From Rhodosorus marinus (Eukaryota > Rhodophyta > Stylonematophyceae > Stylonematales > Stylonemataceae), in NCBI GenBank assembly GCA_029953675.1, contig JAMWBK010000004.1, positions 2,232,001 to 2,296,000 of the forward strand: DNA of 64,000 nucleotides, given 5' to 3'. The notes under the pieces are model-generated. The model ran no database searches and was not told the origin of the DNA. It was given only the letters and a program-made list of their open reading frames with translations. Position 1 is the stretch's first letter. The number at the start of each line of letters is the position of its first letter. Below are positions 1-12,085 of the stretch, piece after piece. Position numbers and translations under genes: made by a program.

Positions 1-607
1 GTTTCGGACTCCCAGTCCATGGGCTTGCCTGGATCCTGCTCTTGCTTCAGTGTGCAGCGACTTCTTGAGACAGATGCTCACATGATGAGACTGGGAGGAA
101 GTTCGGCACTTGGAGTATCAAAATTGCTTCGCTTGTAGCTTGCCAAGATAAAAAGTCCAGTTCCCCAGCGTTTAATCCCAAGCACCAGCTTGCGTTTGCG
201 GTAATGAAACAATTTCGCTTCCCCCCCCCAAATGCTGCAAGGGGAATTGAGCGCAAGTACGTGAATACTTGAGACAGAAGAATCAGTTACATCTGGCTAG
301 ACTAAAACGCAACATTGCAGCTACAGCGGAATTGGTATCACGCTTCCACACTTAGATATGCTGCATACCAGCACTTGTTCTCCTCCGACACCGCGTTGGA
401 CAATGCGAAGCGCCCTGCAATGCATGGTCGGTGGCAAATGCGAAGGAAGAGCCGTCGAGACCTGGGGGATCGTTGAACTAGAGGCTGCAGATCTGGTACT
501 GACAAAAATCTACGTTAGAAGACGATCATTGGAGGTCACGCGATTTCATTGTCAAACTGTTGATGCTGATTTGAGCTGGTTGTTCTCTCAGCCGCGAAAA
601 AATAGAA
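1..607. other. No supported gene
   Basis: Only short unsupported reading frames on both strands. The stretch upstream of position 608 may hold the 5' region of the small membrane protein gene. Nothing recognisable is seen in the first 350 bases. Confidence 0.4.
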
Positions 608-955
608 ATGGCATTCGTGAATTTTGGGTCTTTTGGTGCTGTTCGCGGAGCCAAGGAATGCCGGACTTGCTCTCAGAGGATCATAAGAAGGAACAAGGAA
701 GACGATGACAAGCCGATGTTTGAGCGCCTCGCTGATGAGCCTATGTTCGAGCGGCTTCCTGGTGAGAAGGCACAGTTTTCTGAGGAAAAACCGCTTCCCC
801 TCGTGGATTTCTGGAATAAGAATACGGGATTTATCGAGGATCTGGCACCTGTGCTTTCATCCTTTCCGCTCCTCATACTGTTGCTGTTTTTGACAATTGG
901 AGCGTTTACCAAGTTGCTTTTGGACAACAACCTTTCCCTGATCGGTAACTATTGA
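608..955 (+). CDS. Small single-span membrane protein, probably plastid
   Basis: 115 residues, single exon. I do not recognise the family. The N-terminus starts MAFVNF and continues with a basic, weakly structured stretch, which resembles the Phe-bearing plastid transit peptides of red algae and glaucophytes. Residues 36-41 and 45-50 repeat the motif PMFERL. One hydrophobic helix (about residues 83-104) lies near the C-terminus, leaving a tail of about 11 residues. The start is the first ATG giving this leader; a longer frame at 358-708 overlaps it out of frame and has no protein-like features. It could be a small thylakoid or envelope subunit, but this is inferred only from the leader and topology. 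Confidence 0.6.
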   Translation: MAFVNFGSFGAVRGAKECRTCSQRIIRRNKEDDDKPMFERLADEPMFERLPGEKAQFSEEKPLPLVDFWNKNTGFIEDLAPVLSSFPLLILLLFLTIGAFTKLLLDNNLSLIGNY

Positions 956-1245
956 AGCAGTCGCGGGAGATGTCCTGAATGCCGAGCGATCTGACTCAAA
1001 GAGGATTAGTGAACTCGAGTACCGCAAATTTCATGCAATACCGACGTCCTTTTTCGTACCCAATGGATGTCGATTGCCCAGCATGCTTCGCCACGGGCAA
1101 GCTCAAACCATACACGAGGGCGGGAATAGTGCGGGCTTGATGACTTCGAAGGTCTAGGCCGATTGTGTTGGTGTGATTTAATGCGTCTTAAGAAAAGAAG
1201 ATTGGCGTAAATTTTGTGAGCCTGAGAATTCCTAACGTCTCATTC

Positions 1246-2457
1246 TCAACGCTCTGCCACGTGAACCTTTCGTTTGACCTCCTTACATTTCTGCTTTGAA
1301 GACAAAGCTTTGATTGAAAGCTTGGTCTCCTGAAGAACCGATAAGTGGCTTCTTATTGTAGCCTTTACACTCTTCTCGCCGTTTTCTCGTATCCATGGCT
1401 CTCGGAGTGCTTTCTGTGTTGACGGTCTTGATTTTGGGTCAGTTCTGAGCAGTTTCCTGACAAAGCCTCGAGCACTCTCACTAACCCATGGTGGAAAGTA
1501 CATGCCCTCAGCTGCATATATCTTGTGCTTAAGCTCACAGAGTCGATCATCTTCGAAGGGCAACTTTCCGCAAAGCATAAAATACAGCACGACACCGCAG
1601 GACCATACGTCTGCATGTATTCCCTCCTTGATGGTGAGCAAGGTAACCCCATTGAACAGCTCCGGAGCACGACAAGAAAGCTGCGATGGAACGTACTGAA
1701 GCACACCTGTAGATGCCTTGAGTTTGATTGCGCCGGTACATATATTCAAAACGCATAACTCGTCGTTGTTACCAATTGAAATGTTTCTAGGTTGGATATC
1801 CCAATGGGCTATTCCCTTGCTGTGGTAGTGCTCCAAACCCGTGAGGAGCTGTACGATCAGATAGCGGCTCCGACTTTCATCTATCCTTCCATTCCATTTG
1901 ACCTCATCCAGGAGAGTCGCCCAACCCCGACCGACCCTATCATGGACGAGGTACACCTCACCATCAGATAGAACAAGCGCACGAACTCTGCTTACCGCTG
2001 TGTGAGAAACGGTGGAGGCTTTTCCAACTTCTCTTTCCCCTACACGGAGAAGCTCTGCCCTGTTTGTGAACTTTCTTGAGAAAGACGTTAGAAGAACTTC
2101 GTCCCCATCCATGAAGCCCTTCCTTACATCGCGAAAGCCGTCTTGATCTATTGTACCCGGCTGAATCCCAACGGCTTTGCGTGTTCTGCCAGAGCCCATC
2201 GCTCCAAACACTCCAGGCAGCAACCCAAACCGAGCTTCCCCCAAATTGTCTGCGGCGACCTGCCAGAAGACCCAACCCGCAAGCGAGAAGAAGACCACAT
2301 CAGACGAATCCCTTTTCTTGGGGTTCAATTCGACCAGAGGACCTCCCGCCACTCCGCCTTCAGTACAGGTACCGCTGATGTGCCCTTCGAAAGCCCCTAA
2401 AAGGCCCCGTTTGACCTTTTCATTTATCGGAAGCGAAACAGCCTGCTGCAGAAACAT
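1246..2457 (-). CDS. Protein kinase-fold protein with degraded active site (probable pseudokinase)
   Basis: 403 residues, single exon. The C-terminal half is a Ser/Thr kinase C-lobe: the catalytic loop reads HWDIQPRN (218-225, normally HRDLKPEN), then a CRAPE motif in the APE position (about 262-266), DVWSCG (about 283) and a terminal RPS-type helix region. The DFG motif is replaced by NIC (about 238-240), so the Mg-binding aspartate is missing, and the catalytic-loop Lys is Gln. No glycine-rich loop or VAIK lysine can be found in the N-terminal 150 residues, which include a hydrophobic stretch (about 54-73). C-lobe spacing resembles CAMK/SNF1-type kinases. The first ATG in frame (2457) is taken as start; the frame extends upstream only with a non-ATG codon. 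A missed 5' exon could still supply a normal N-lobe. Confidence 0.8.
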   Translation of the reverse strand: MFLQQAVSLPINEKVKRGLLGAFEGHISGTCTEGGVAGGPLVELNPKKRDSSDVVFFSLAGWVFWQVAADNLGEARFGLLPGVFGAMGSGRTRKAVGIQPGTIDQDGFRDVRKGFMDGDEVLLTSFSRKFTNRAELLRVGEREVGKASTVSHTAVSRVRALVLSDGEVYLVHDRVGRGWATLLDEVKWNGRIDESRSRYLIVQLLTGLEHYHSKGIAHWDIQPRNISIGNNDELCVLNICTGAIKLKASTGVLQYVPSQLSCRAPELFNGVTLLTIKEGIHADVWSCGVVLYFMLCGKLPFEDDRLCELKHKIYAAEGMYFPPWVSESARGFVRKLLRTDPKSRPSTQKALREPWIRENGEKSVKATIRSHLSVLQETKLSIKALSSKQKCKEVKRKVHVAER

Positions 2458-4475
2458 AGCGGGAGAGCACTGCCCCCCCAATTACCCAAACAAAGAAGCA
2501 CCAAACGTGGGCGTTTGGGTGACCCCTCAAAAACCATCCTATTTCAGCTGGAACAAAGGAAAAAATAATCGTGGCACACTAACGTCGCTTGCAATATCGC
2601 ACGTGGTCCTCCTGCCCGGCAGCGTTGCCAACAGGCATCGCCAAACAGCATCATCCGAAACGAGAAGCAACGCTTATGACGAATAAACAAGCTATATCAC
2701 GCGTTTTAATAATACCTATATAATTCATCGTTAAGTATGTCTCTGTATAAAATAATTTGATCTATATATACAGTATATACAGCACTTGAAGGAGATACGT
2801 TACGGTACAGAGACTTAATTGTCACGTAGGATTGCAACCGGAACTCGAGATACCTCTTACACATTTTATTTAAAAAATCAAATTACGATATATTTCTTTT
2901 TTAAGTTAAAAAACAAATATGGTAAGAGTGATGTTTTAAATTGAAATTAATTTAGTGTTGGATGCGATCTATTTATGGATCGATGGCAAAGCGGGTTTTC
3001 GTTTTGCCCCGGACGAAGTGGGAATATGTCATGATCCAGTTGAGCTGAGAGCTGATTCGAAACTGGTAAAGAAGGTATGTTGAATTGATCTCGCTGACGA
3101 TTGGCAGCGAAGAGCGCTTCTTGAAAGATTTTCTGAGCGCTCGTTTGTGGCTTACGGAAGGGCGGGAGGGGCGTGTGGCTTGTCGTTTGCTACTCTTGGA
3201 ATCCCCTCCCCCCTCCCCCCCTCGATACTTTCCGCCTCCTCGGGGTCGTTTGATTGGCCTTGATAGAAGTGGCTGGTTTAGATGTGCTTGCTTTGGTTGT
3301 GTGTTTCCTTTCCGATGCGTTATTTTGTAGCTTTTGTGGAGGTCTCACGGGAGAGGGTGGGCCTTCTTATTTTGGATCTACTGCCATTCCCTTCGTCTGC
3401 AGTGCACGCCTATGGCACAAGAGCAGCCATTGGTCCATCGCTGCTGCTCCAATAGCGCAGGGTTTTGGGCAGAAGAAGAATTCTTGCAAGTTTAAAAATG
3501 AGGCTTAACCATGGGCTTGCACTTTTTTTTGCGGGGTGTCAGAATGACTCGATATCCGGCAAGGGTGTTGTTCTGCGCTTACCTTCAGTGCGTTTGCAGC
3601 AACATCTTTAGCTCTAACGACGAAATCGACGTGCATGCACGACCATCTTCGCTTCTTCTTTCGCTGTGTCCTCACGAATCTGTCAAAACCGTATGGGGCC
3701 CAGTATCGGGGATTTAAGACGGTAAGGGATTTTTTCTCCGAGTACCCGTACCCTGCTTCCTTCGTTCAAGGTAGGCCCTTGACTTCTTCTTGAAAACCCA
3801 CCTTGAACATCGTGTAGTGATCGAGCTTATGCTGAATGCATGCCCGCAGCCGCGTCAGTTCATCATTCGCGAGCCTCAGATAGACGAGGCTCCTTCACTC
3901 ACCACAGTCCACGATTCTGAAGAAACTCTTTGAGCCGGTGTGGAGTAGCTCGTGTTTCCACTACTTTATTCATCAAGGTATTGTTAGATCTCCCATGGCC
4001 CTCGAAAGCGAAGGCTCCGAACCGCCTCTACATAAATCGAAGGCTTCTTGCTCGAATTCAATCCAAAAGCAAGCAAGTACTCATTCAAACCTGTCGGACT
4101 AGCAATTGTAGATACTTCCGTGCAATCTATTCCGTATATACATTATCACATGTGTTGTCGTGTGCACGCGCTATGCTTTGGATAATCGACGCCGTTAGAG
4201 AATCCCCGCGGCAGAAAGTGGCTTCGCGCGTACGTGCAACAGCACAGTTTGCTTGAAGAAGCAAGGTGCTAGTCGTCTCAGCATATTTCTGCGCCTCAAG
4301 AACAGTCAGTTCGATCTGTGTGCCCCATCGTGGTTGATCCACCTTCCCCGTTCGACCGCGACGGCCCGGTAAGGTCGATGCAGTCGAAGGGCATTTCAGC
4401 CGTTGCGTTATCGAGCAGGTCAGCGAGAGCGGCCACTGTGATGCAGTTGAGGTGGAACGATGGCGAGACAGTGAG
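2458..4475. other. Intergenic, no supported gene
   Basis: A G-run on the kinase coding strand lies just upstream of its start (C-run at about 2474-2480 on +). An AT-rich block follows at about 2690-2960. Positions 3080-4250 contain several open but unremarkable frames of 60-108 codons with no family features. Confidence 0.4.
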
Positions 4476-6444
4476 ATGGTAATGAATTCTCAAGCTGTGG
4501 CAAGGGCGATCGCCCTTCACAGTAAGGAAAGAGCTGTTGAATGTGTGAGAGTCGTCTGTGATGCCGGGGGCTGCCTTCGCTGCGCCTTGAGGTTTATTCC
4601 GATAACCACAACTGGACCATACGAGAGTTCGGAAGAGGTTTGGGAAAAGGAAGATTTGAACGTTGCGCTCGCTGTTTTACTGATACAGTTCTTGTCTATG
4701 TAAAAACAGATCATTGTGGAGGCCCTGCGGGATCTCGATTCAACGCTTCCCTTCGAGTCCTTCTCTGCAGTCAACGGTGAGTCAAATTCTGCAAGTTGTT
4801 TTTTTGGCTGTTTCCGCTCGCAAGTGCTCTGAAAGTAGTCTGAAAACTCGGTCTTTGGATACTACAGCAAGCGCCCCGTGCGTATGCTGTCTCGGTATGC
4901 TGCAGGATTCTACCATGAAAACGGTTGCAGAGGCCTGCACGGAATACGTAAAGGAGTTCGAATACGATGGTGTGGTTAGACTCAACCTCAGCGCGCCGCC
5001 AGTTTGCTCAATCATTCGCCAACGGGCTATGGAAATTCACGTACTGGAGACGGTCAAACCGAAGTCCGCGGAAGACCCTGTTACGCTTAGGACTGGAGCC
5101 AAGTATTCCCTTGGGCACGCAATTGAAACGGCTATTGGGGTAAGCATTTGGAGACGCCTTTCCCGTAAGAATGAAAAAGTCTCACACTGTAAAGGGGCCA
5201 ACTCATGCCTCCCTTCTCCATAGGCCAGCTATGATCAACAGAGCGACTTCTTCAGCAATGTACATTTTCGTCACGAAGAGTCCATGCCAGAGATGGAAAA
5301 GCTGGTAAATACGCAGAAGCAGGAGTTTCGCAGGAACAAGCGACGGAAAACGAACGTTCCATTCGAGACGTTCGCGTCCTGGATGGACAGGGATGTTTCC
5401 ACTGTCGAAAAAGCTGTGCGAGCTCTCTCCGAAGAAGGTTTCAAGGTCCAGTCTGACGTTCCACCGAAAAGGTGCAGAACTGTGGTCAAGTTTGACGTGC
5501 TCTGTAGTGTCAGCGATATATTGCTCTCTGGTCGATATCTCAAGTTCTCTCGGCGAGTTTCCCAAAGTCCTTGGAAAGTTGAAGACCACGGGGAAGAGAA
5601 AACGTACGTCACGTTTCACCAGCCTTGCACCTTATCCTCTACCTCGCCAACCCTGGGGAAGGAGGAGATTTCTGAGGATTTTCTCATTTTCTTGTCTCGC
5701 TCAGGGGCAAAGTCGATTCATCTGTCGAAGACATAATTGTTCCGAAACTAAAGGAGCAATTCCTTGCTGCACACGCCACATTTATCCCCGGAGGACGCGA
5801 GGATGTGGATGTCAGAATGCTCGGTACAGGCCGGCCTTTCGTCGTGAGAATTTCCGGAGCTAAGAAAGTCCCAAGCCGCGCGACGGAGGAGGCAGTAGCA
5901 AAGCTCGAGGTAGAGATCAACCGAGATGGAGGTGGACTTGTGAAGGTTGTTGAGCTGGCGAGAACTGACAAGCAGCATCTGGAGTGGATGAGGTCCGTAG
6001 AATCGCAGAAGCGCAAGACTTATGCTTGTGTGATCCGGCTCAACCGACTGCCGTCAACGGACGATGTGGAGAAACTCAACGCTCTGACGGATATGAAGAT
6101 CATCCAAAAGACACCAGTGAGGGTCTTCCACAGGTACAGTTCAGACTGAGAGCACTACTATCAAATAGGAGCTGAGTCTGATCAACGAAGCCTTCATGCA
6201 CCTCAGGCGATCACCGGGTAACAGGGAGAAGGTTGTACATAGGGTGAGTGCCAAGCTCCTGAAAGGGCACTACATGGTTGCCGAGATCGAGGCAGAGGCA
6301 GGGACATATATAAAGGAATTGGTCCATGGTGATTTTGGACGAACGAAGCCAAGCTTTCAGAGCATTCTGGGTTGCAAGGCGGATGTTACTCAACTGGATG
6401 TCATATCAATAGATGTAGCCAAAGAAACTGTCGGGGGAGATTAG
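4476..6444 (+). CDS. PUS10: tRNA pseudouridine synthase Pus10
   Basis: Exons: 4476-4661, 4710-4776, 4868-5139, 5224-5603, 5705-6133, 6207-6444; all phases agree and give 523 residues, the usual length for eukaryotic Pus10. The enzyme makes pseudouridine 54/55 in the tRNA T-loop. Visible features: the N-terminal zinc-binding cysteines (C28, C33, C36, then APCVCCLG at about 87-94), the LSGRYLKFSR segment (about 276), the catalytic-domain motif GREDVDVRMLGTGRP (about 331-345, containing the catalytic Asp), and the C-terminal AGTYIKELVHGDFGRTKP (about 475-492). The first donor (GTTGCG at 4662) is weak and that join is the least certain; the others have normal GT-AG signals. Start is the first in-frame ATG. 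Confidence 0.93.
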
Positions 6445-7136
6445 GCAGACAAATTGATGGGATTGACGGACCTCACCCTTCAGTAAAACAAAACTTCAAT
6501 GTGGACCTGTGTACCTGGGGTGTAATATCCGGCAACCATGCCAGATAAGACATTGCGATCGAATCCGGTGGTGCGTGCTCCGCTGAACAGCGACTCGGAC
6601 TAGATGAAAGAATCTTATATTGATTGATTTACATCTCTTCGACCCTCAATCAATCCAGAAACATCGACAATTCTCATTGATATTGACATGGCCTTGAAAT
6701 TTGTATTGCATTATATAAATCAATCGATCCTCTCAATTTACTCATTTTGGGCGTTTCCTTGGGCAAATAAAGTATCATAGGCCGACCTGCCGAATGGTCG
6801 GATGGGGGCATGTTTTCATATAGTTTTTGAGGAGTTGCAATATGGGTGCTGTTGATGTGGTGAATGAAGGCCTTTCGGATGTGTTAGGGGAGGTAGGGAC
6901 TAATTTTGCGATTTGACGGGTTTTCCTTTGGATGAGAATGATGGTATTATGACATGCTGTTTGTCACATAGATGATGAGAACGCCTTCTAAATAATAGAG
7001 ACGAGAGCGGAATTAAGCTGTTAATTTTGTGCGTTGCTGGGTTGTGTTGGTGAGGGGGGGAGGTGGGCTTTATATTCGCGTTGGGTGTTTGAGACAGGGT
7101 GATTGGGGCTCGGGCGGGATCTGTTTGAGGGCAAGG
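6445..7136. other. Intergenic between PUS10 and RPN1
   Basis: AT-rich 3' flank (about 6600-6780), then a purine-rich stretch. A G-run at about 7053-7060 and a TATATT-like element at about 7070 lie 65-85 bases upstream of the RPN1 ATG and may belong to its promoter or 5' leader. No gene seen. Confidence 0.4.
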
Positions 7137-10100
7137 ATGGTGGATTCTAAGGAGGTTGAGAAAGGTGGTGGGAAAAAGAACGCTGTGAAGGACGCGAAGA
7201 AGAAGAAGGATGAGGAAATGGGAGAGCTCTCGCAGGAGGATCTCGAGAAGAAGGAGCAGCTGGAAATGCTGGTTGAGAGATCTCAAGATCCGGATCCGGC
7301 CATACAAAAGCAGGCTCTGGAAACAATTCGCTCCGAGATAAGAAGTGCGACGGCATCCATGACTTCCGTTCCCAAGCCCTTGAAGTTTCTGCGTCCGTTG
7401 TATCCGAAGATGAAGGAATTCTTCGGCACCATGCCGGACAGCGATAACAAGGTGAGCGCATGAACACGAGTTGGACCCAAACCCGGAATGCGATTCGAAG
7501 AGACTTAAAAGCGTTGCTCTCCTTGTCAGGTGTTTATGGCGGATGTTCTGTCTGTCTTGGCCATGACTATGGCAGACGAAAATACAACAGAGTCGTTAGA
7601 CTTTAAACTAATGGGCTCGAAAGATGCACCTCAGACATGGGGCCATGAGTATGTTCGCCATCTATGCGGTGAGATTCGACGGGAGTATGCAGCGAGTATG
7701 GATGAATTAGATCCGGCCTTGATGGGGTTGGTTAAAGAGATTGTACCCTTCTTGATGTCTAGCAACGCTGAACCGGAGGCCTGTGATTTACTGATGGAGG
7801 TATGTTGGTAGTTAGGATCAAGCTGACGTTGACGTATATCCGCAATTAATCCTAGGACCAATTCTTGTCCTAATCAGGTTGAATGCTTGTCCACTCATCC
7901 TGAGATCCTTGCGGACTGTGTGGATGAGAAGAACTTCGAGAGAGTTTGTTTGTACCTCACTAGCTGCTCCAACTACGTGGCGGAGCCGGAGGATGCGCAG
8001 ATTCTTAATACCGCTTGTTCACTTTACCGCAAGGTGAAAAAGTACCCGCAAGCTGTACGAATCGCCTTGCGCATTGGCGATATGGCTTTGGTGAAATCCA
8101 TCTACGCTTCCTGTGATGACGTAAGGGCCTTGACTTAACAAATCCTCAGCCCCTAAGCGTATCTTGCTTCTAACTTGGATATCGTTTTACCGTTTCGGCT
8201 TGAAAGAGGGTGATGAAGAAGCAGCTTGCTTTTGACCTGGCGAGGCAGAATGTTCTTCTAGAAGATGAAAGTGACGCGGAGCTGGAAAATATCATGATGA
8301 ACACAAAGCTCTCTGAGCAATTCCTGAGCCTGGCCAAGGACTTAGAGGTGGTGGAAGCAAAGACACCGGAGGACATCTACAAGCTGCACCTTTTGGACTC
8401 AAGACAACCCCCGCAACACGATTCGTAAGCAGTCACGAAAAGCCGATCATGAGCGCACCTACGTCGGTTGATGAAGGAAACTTGCATTTACTAGCTGTTG
8501 ATGTTCTCGTATGGCCACCTTGTTCCCTGCGCTGAATTCTGTCCATGTTGGTTGTGTTCTCGCAACTCAGGGCACGCGTAAATCTTGCGTCGACTTTCGT
8601 CAATGCCTTCGTTAACATGGGATTTGGAAATGACAAGCTAGTCCTTGACGATTACGCTCGGTGGATCCATCGAAACAAGGAGCACGGTGAGCGAAACAAT
8701 TTGGCAAGGCTAAGCTGCCAGCTCCCGCTTCGGAATGATCTGACTGTGGTCTTCAAATTGTAGGAATGATGAGTGCGTCCGCATCACTGGGAATGATCCT
8801 TCTTTGGGACGTGGACGGTGGATTGTCAAAGATAGACAAGCACATGTACTCTGGTGACGATCATGTGAAGGCTGGTGCCTTGATGGCTGTTGGAATTGTT
8901 TCAGCAGGAGTTCGCAATGAATGTGACCCTGCTCTGGCTCTCCTTGTAGAGCATGTCGACAGCCCCAAGAGACCTATTCGAGCGGGAGCGATTTGTGGCC
9001 TTGGCCTGGCATACGCGGGGACACAAAACGAAAGTGTACTTGAACTTTTGATGCCAATTGTTGCTGATGCTGCCACGAACCCAAATACAGTAGCGTTTGC
9101 CGCTTTGGCGCTTGGACTAGTGTATGTCGGCTCGTGTAATGAGGAAATTTCTGCCACCCTGATTCAAGCCATGACTGATCGGGCGGAGGAAGGAGGGGGC
9201 TCCGATGAACTTGCGAGCAACAGACACCTTCCGCAGCGCTTGATGCCTTTGGCCTTGGGGCTCCTCTTTCTTGGAAAGCAGGAGAAGTCTGAAGTTGTTG
9301 CTGAGTCTCTCACAGCGATGGTAGGCTTTATTTGCCGTTGTGCATGATTGTATTCTGTACTGGCTTTTGCTCTTTTCATTTTGCTGACAAGTAGCTGTTA
9401 CGACTGCTCAGGTTGGTGGAACGCTGGGAAAGGCATGCAGTGCAACCCTCAAGGCCTGCTCGTACGCCGGAACTGGAAATGTATTGAAGATTCAAGAGTT
9501 CCTTTCAGTTTGTGGTGAGCATCCCGAAGCAGCCCGAACGGAGGAAACTGATGAATCTGCGGCCAAATCAGGAGATCAAAAACAGGCTGCTGAACAGATA
9601 GCCATGGAACAAGGAATTTCGGTAAGCACCCGGCTTGAGCACTGCTGCAGAAGAGCCCTCATCCTGGGCTATTTACAGCGTGACATAAGCGGTGGGCAGT
9701 TTCACAGCACACGACGTACTTGGTTCTCATATGGAGACGAAATACTTTTCTTCTTGCGAAGGTGCTCGGCATCGCAATCGTTTCAATGGGAGAAGAGCTA
9801 GGCGCCGAGATGGCTATGAGGGCCTTCGGACACCTGCTGCAGTACGGAGATGCGCCAGTCCGCAGAGGGGTTCCTTTGGCTATGGGTTTGGTGTCCGTGT
9901 CCAACCCACAGCTCATGGTCGTCGACACTCTGTCGAAACTAACACATGACGCCGATCAGGAAGTTGCGCAGGGAGCCATACTTTCTTTGGGGCTGGTCGG
10001 AGCTGGTACAAACAACTCTAGGATTGCAGCTCTGTTGAGGCAACTCTCTTCCTACTATCATAAGGACCCTCAACAGCTGTTGCTTGTACGGCTGGCTCAA

Positions 10101-10717
10101 GGACTTCTCCATGCCGCAAAGGTACGCAGACCTTAGATCGCGGATATCTGCTTGCCCTAAGGAATGTGCACACCAAGCAGGGTGTTGTGTAGGATTAGGT
10201 TACTGACTTTTTGGGGTTTTTGCTTTGAACAGGGTTTGGTTACGATGAATCCTTTCTACTCTGAGAATCTACTGCTCAACCCAATCGCCTTGGGCGGACT
10301 TCTGACTGTGCTGTTCTGCAGCCTCGACATGAAGGGCATTATCTTAGGCAAATTCCATTATCTCTTGTACTTCTTATCACTTTCCTCCCGGCCCAGAATG
10401 GTGTTCACTGTGGATGAGGATCTGAATCCTGTGAGTTGATACCGCTGAAGACGAGCTAGACTACATTTCAACTAACGTGTGTCTGCCTCCTTTTCTCTAT
10501 TCAGCTTCCCGTCAATATTAGGGTAGGGCAGGCTGTGGACACCGTTGGACAGGCTGGTCACCCGAAGACGATTACGGGTTTCCAAACACATACGTCCCCA
10601 GTGCTGTTGGCAGCAGGGGAGAGAGCGGAGCTCGCTACGGAGGAGTATCTTCCAATTGCCAGTGTACTAGAAGGATGCGTAATTTTGAAGAAGAATCCGG
10701 ACTACGTCGAAGAATAG
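7137..10717 (+). CDS. RPN1: 26S proteasome regulatory subunit RPN1 (PSMD2)
   Basis: Ten exons: 7137-7451, 7530-7799, 7878-8120, 8207-8424, 8571-8686, 8764-9320, 9412-9621, 9762-10121, 10233-10430, 10505-10717. Phases agree throughout and the product is 899 residues, the normal RPN1 size. RPN1 is the base scaffold of the 19S particle and docks ubiquitin-like shuttle proteins and UBP6. The N-terminus is Lys/Glu-rich ([18 protein letters not shown]). The central part carries the proteasome/cyclosome repeats, seen as Gly/Ala helical hairpins such as [17 protein letters not shown] and [16 protein letters not shown], followed by an acidic linker and second repeat block ([15 protein letters not shown]). 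The C-terminal domain contains [19 protein letters not shown]. All introns are 77-146 nt with GT-AG ends. The first ATG (7137) begins the basic leader. Confidence 0.97.
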
Positions 10718-11820
10718 TGTCGGGGTTGTGCTATTGCATAAGCATACAATCTACAAATAACACTTCGGTGTGCTCCTCCGAACGACACTAAATTGTCGCC
10801 GATACGGGGGGCGCGCTCTTTTTTTTAAGTCGAGGTCCTACAAAGCATGCGCGCATGCTCTTCCCTTGAATGGTTTGCGGAGAAGACGTATTCGCAACAT
10901 AATTAGCGTCTTGTAAAGATTCCAATGTCACCCTTGCGCTTACCATGCTCGCTACGAGCGAGAAGCAATCGATCAACCGTCATCAACCCCGGGACATCTT
11001 CAGGCGTCGTATTTGTAACCATGGCATTCCCCCGGCATAGAATGCCTGGTATTACACCTCAGCAGATCTGCCCTGAGCATCGTTCTCTACCTTTCCCAAA
11101 CTTTCGATCGCATCGAGACTCAATCAAAAACGTACAGGAAATTCGGCTACCCTCGTCAGAGCAACCCCAAATTCTATTACTCAAGCTAAAGATCATCTCA
11201 CCATAGCGAAAATTCTAACAATCTACCAAAACGAATGTCAGCCGAAAATCCGCTGCCAAAAGGTCGCTTGACAGCAAAATCGCCGATTCCGATCGTTGTG
11301 TGTCCTACAACTTTGAAGACTCAAACTTTCATGAGGCACTGAATTGTCGCCCACGACATTCCAATCGGCACTGCCAACAAATCAACCCAAGCATATGGGA
11401 AAAAAAAGCAAAATACGGGGACTCTGCCGATCTGAAGGTTCCAACACCCCCCCCCTAAAAGGGTGGGATTTATCGGAAAGAAATTTTGTGTTTTTACTGA
11501 TGATCGACTACTGGTGCAACTTTTCTTGCATCTATTGGCAAACTTTTTTTTTGGATTTCCTGCTTTTTACAATAATATGTTTGAGCCTTTTTGCGTTTGA
11601 TTTCATATGTGAAATGTAAACTACCCGATAGCAGCGGAGCGGCAAACGAGAAGATGTCCTGGTTATTGACGAAGATTCAACGGCCCTTAATGAAAAGCTA
11701 GAATACAAACTGCCGAAACTGCCGTTTAGGCGTTCATGCGGGTTGCTTACTAATTGACGTCAATAATCATTGGAATCCGGTTGAATTCCACCCTTCAGCA
11801 TGGCTAGTAGTACCCCGCGT
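10718..11820. other. Intergenic downstream of RPN1
   Basis: No gene recognised. Short frames on both strands only. A C-run at about 11448-11456 and poly-T/A tracts are typical of the intergenic DNA here. Confidence 0.4.
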
Positions 11821-11829
11821 TCCCCGGAC

Positions 11830-12085
11830 TCGCCTCGAATCCGATCACCACTCGCATTTTCATGCGAGGGGGCCACATGCACGTTGAGGTGCCTCGAAGT
11901 ACTTTTTCGGGTTCGTTTCCTATGCTCCCAAGTAGGGAACTAGCTGGATCGATCACCTTTTCGCATTTTGATGCGAAAGGCCCACATCCACGTTGAGGTG
12001 CCTTGAAGCACTTCATCGGGTTCGTTTCCTACACGCCCAAGTGGGGAACCCACTGGATCGCATCCTGTCTTTGTGCGATGAGAAT
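11830..12085. repeat. 109-bp tandem repeat, two clear copies plus a diverged third, each with a stem-loop
   Basis: Two adjacent copies (about 11835-11945 and 11945-12055) are about 80% identical and offset by 109 bp. Each begins with a 7-bp hairpin: CTCGCAT/ATGCGAG at 11851-11868 and TTCGCAT/ATGCGAA at 11960-11977, where the outer pair changes C:G to T:A. A third weaker hairpin, ATCGCA/TGCGAT, falls at the next expected place (about 12058-12080). Each copy ends with a second small stem (CCCAAGTAGGG / CCCAAGTGGGG). Read on the minus strand, both copies also translate to similar peptides (NEP-VL-GTST-MW), so a coding explanation is possible, although 109 is not a multiple of 3. Confidence 0.7.

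Noticed and set aside
2177-2686. 169-codon + strand frame
   Set aside because: Antisense of the kinase-like gene with no family features.
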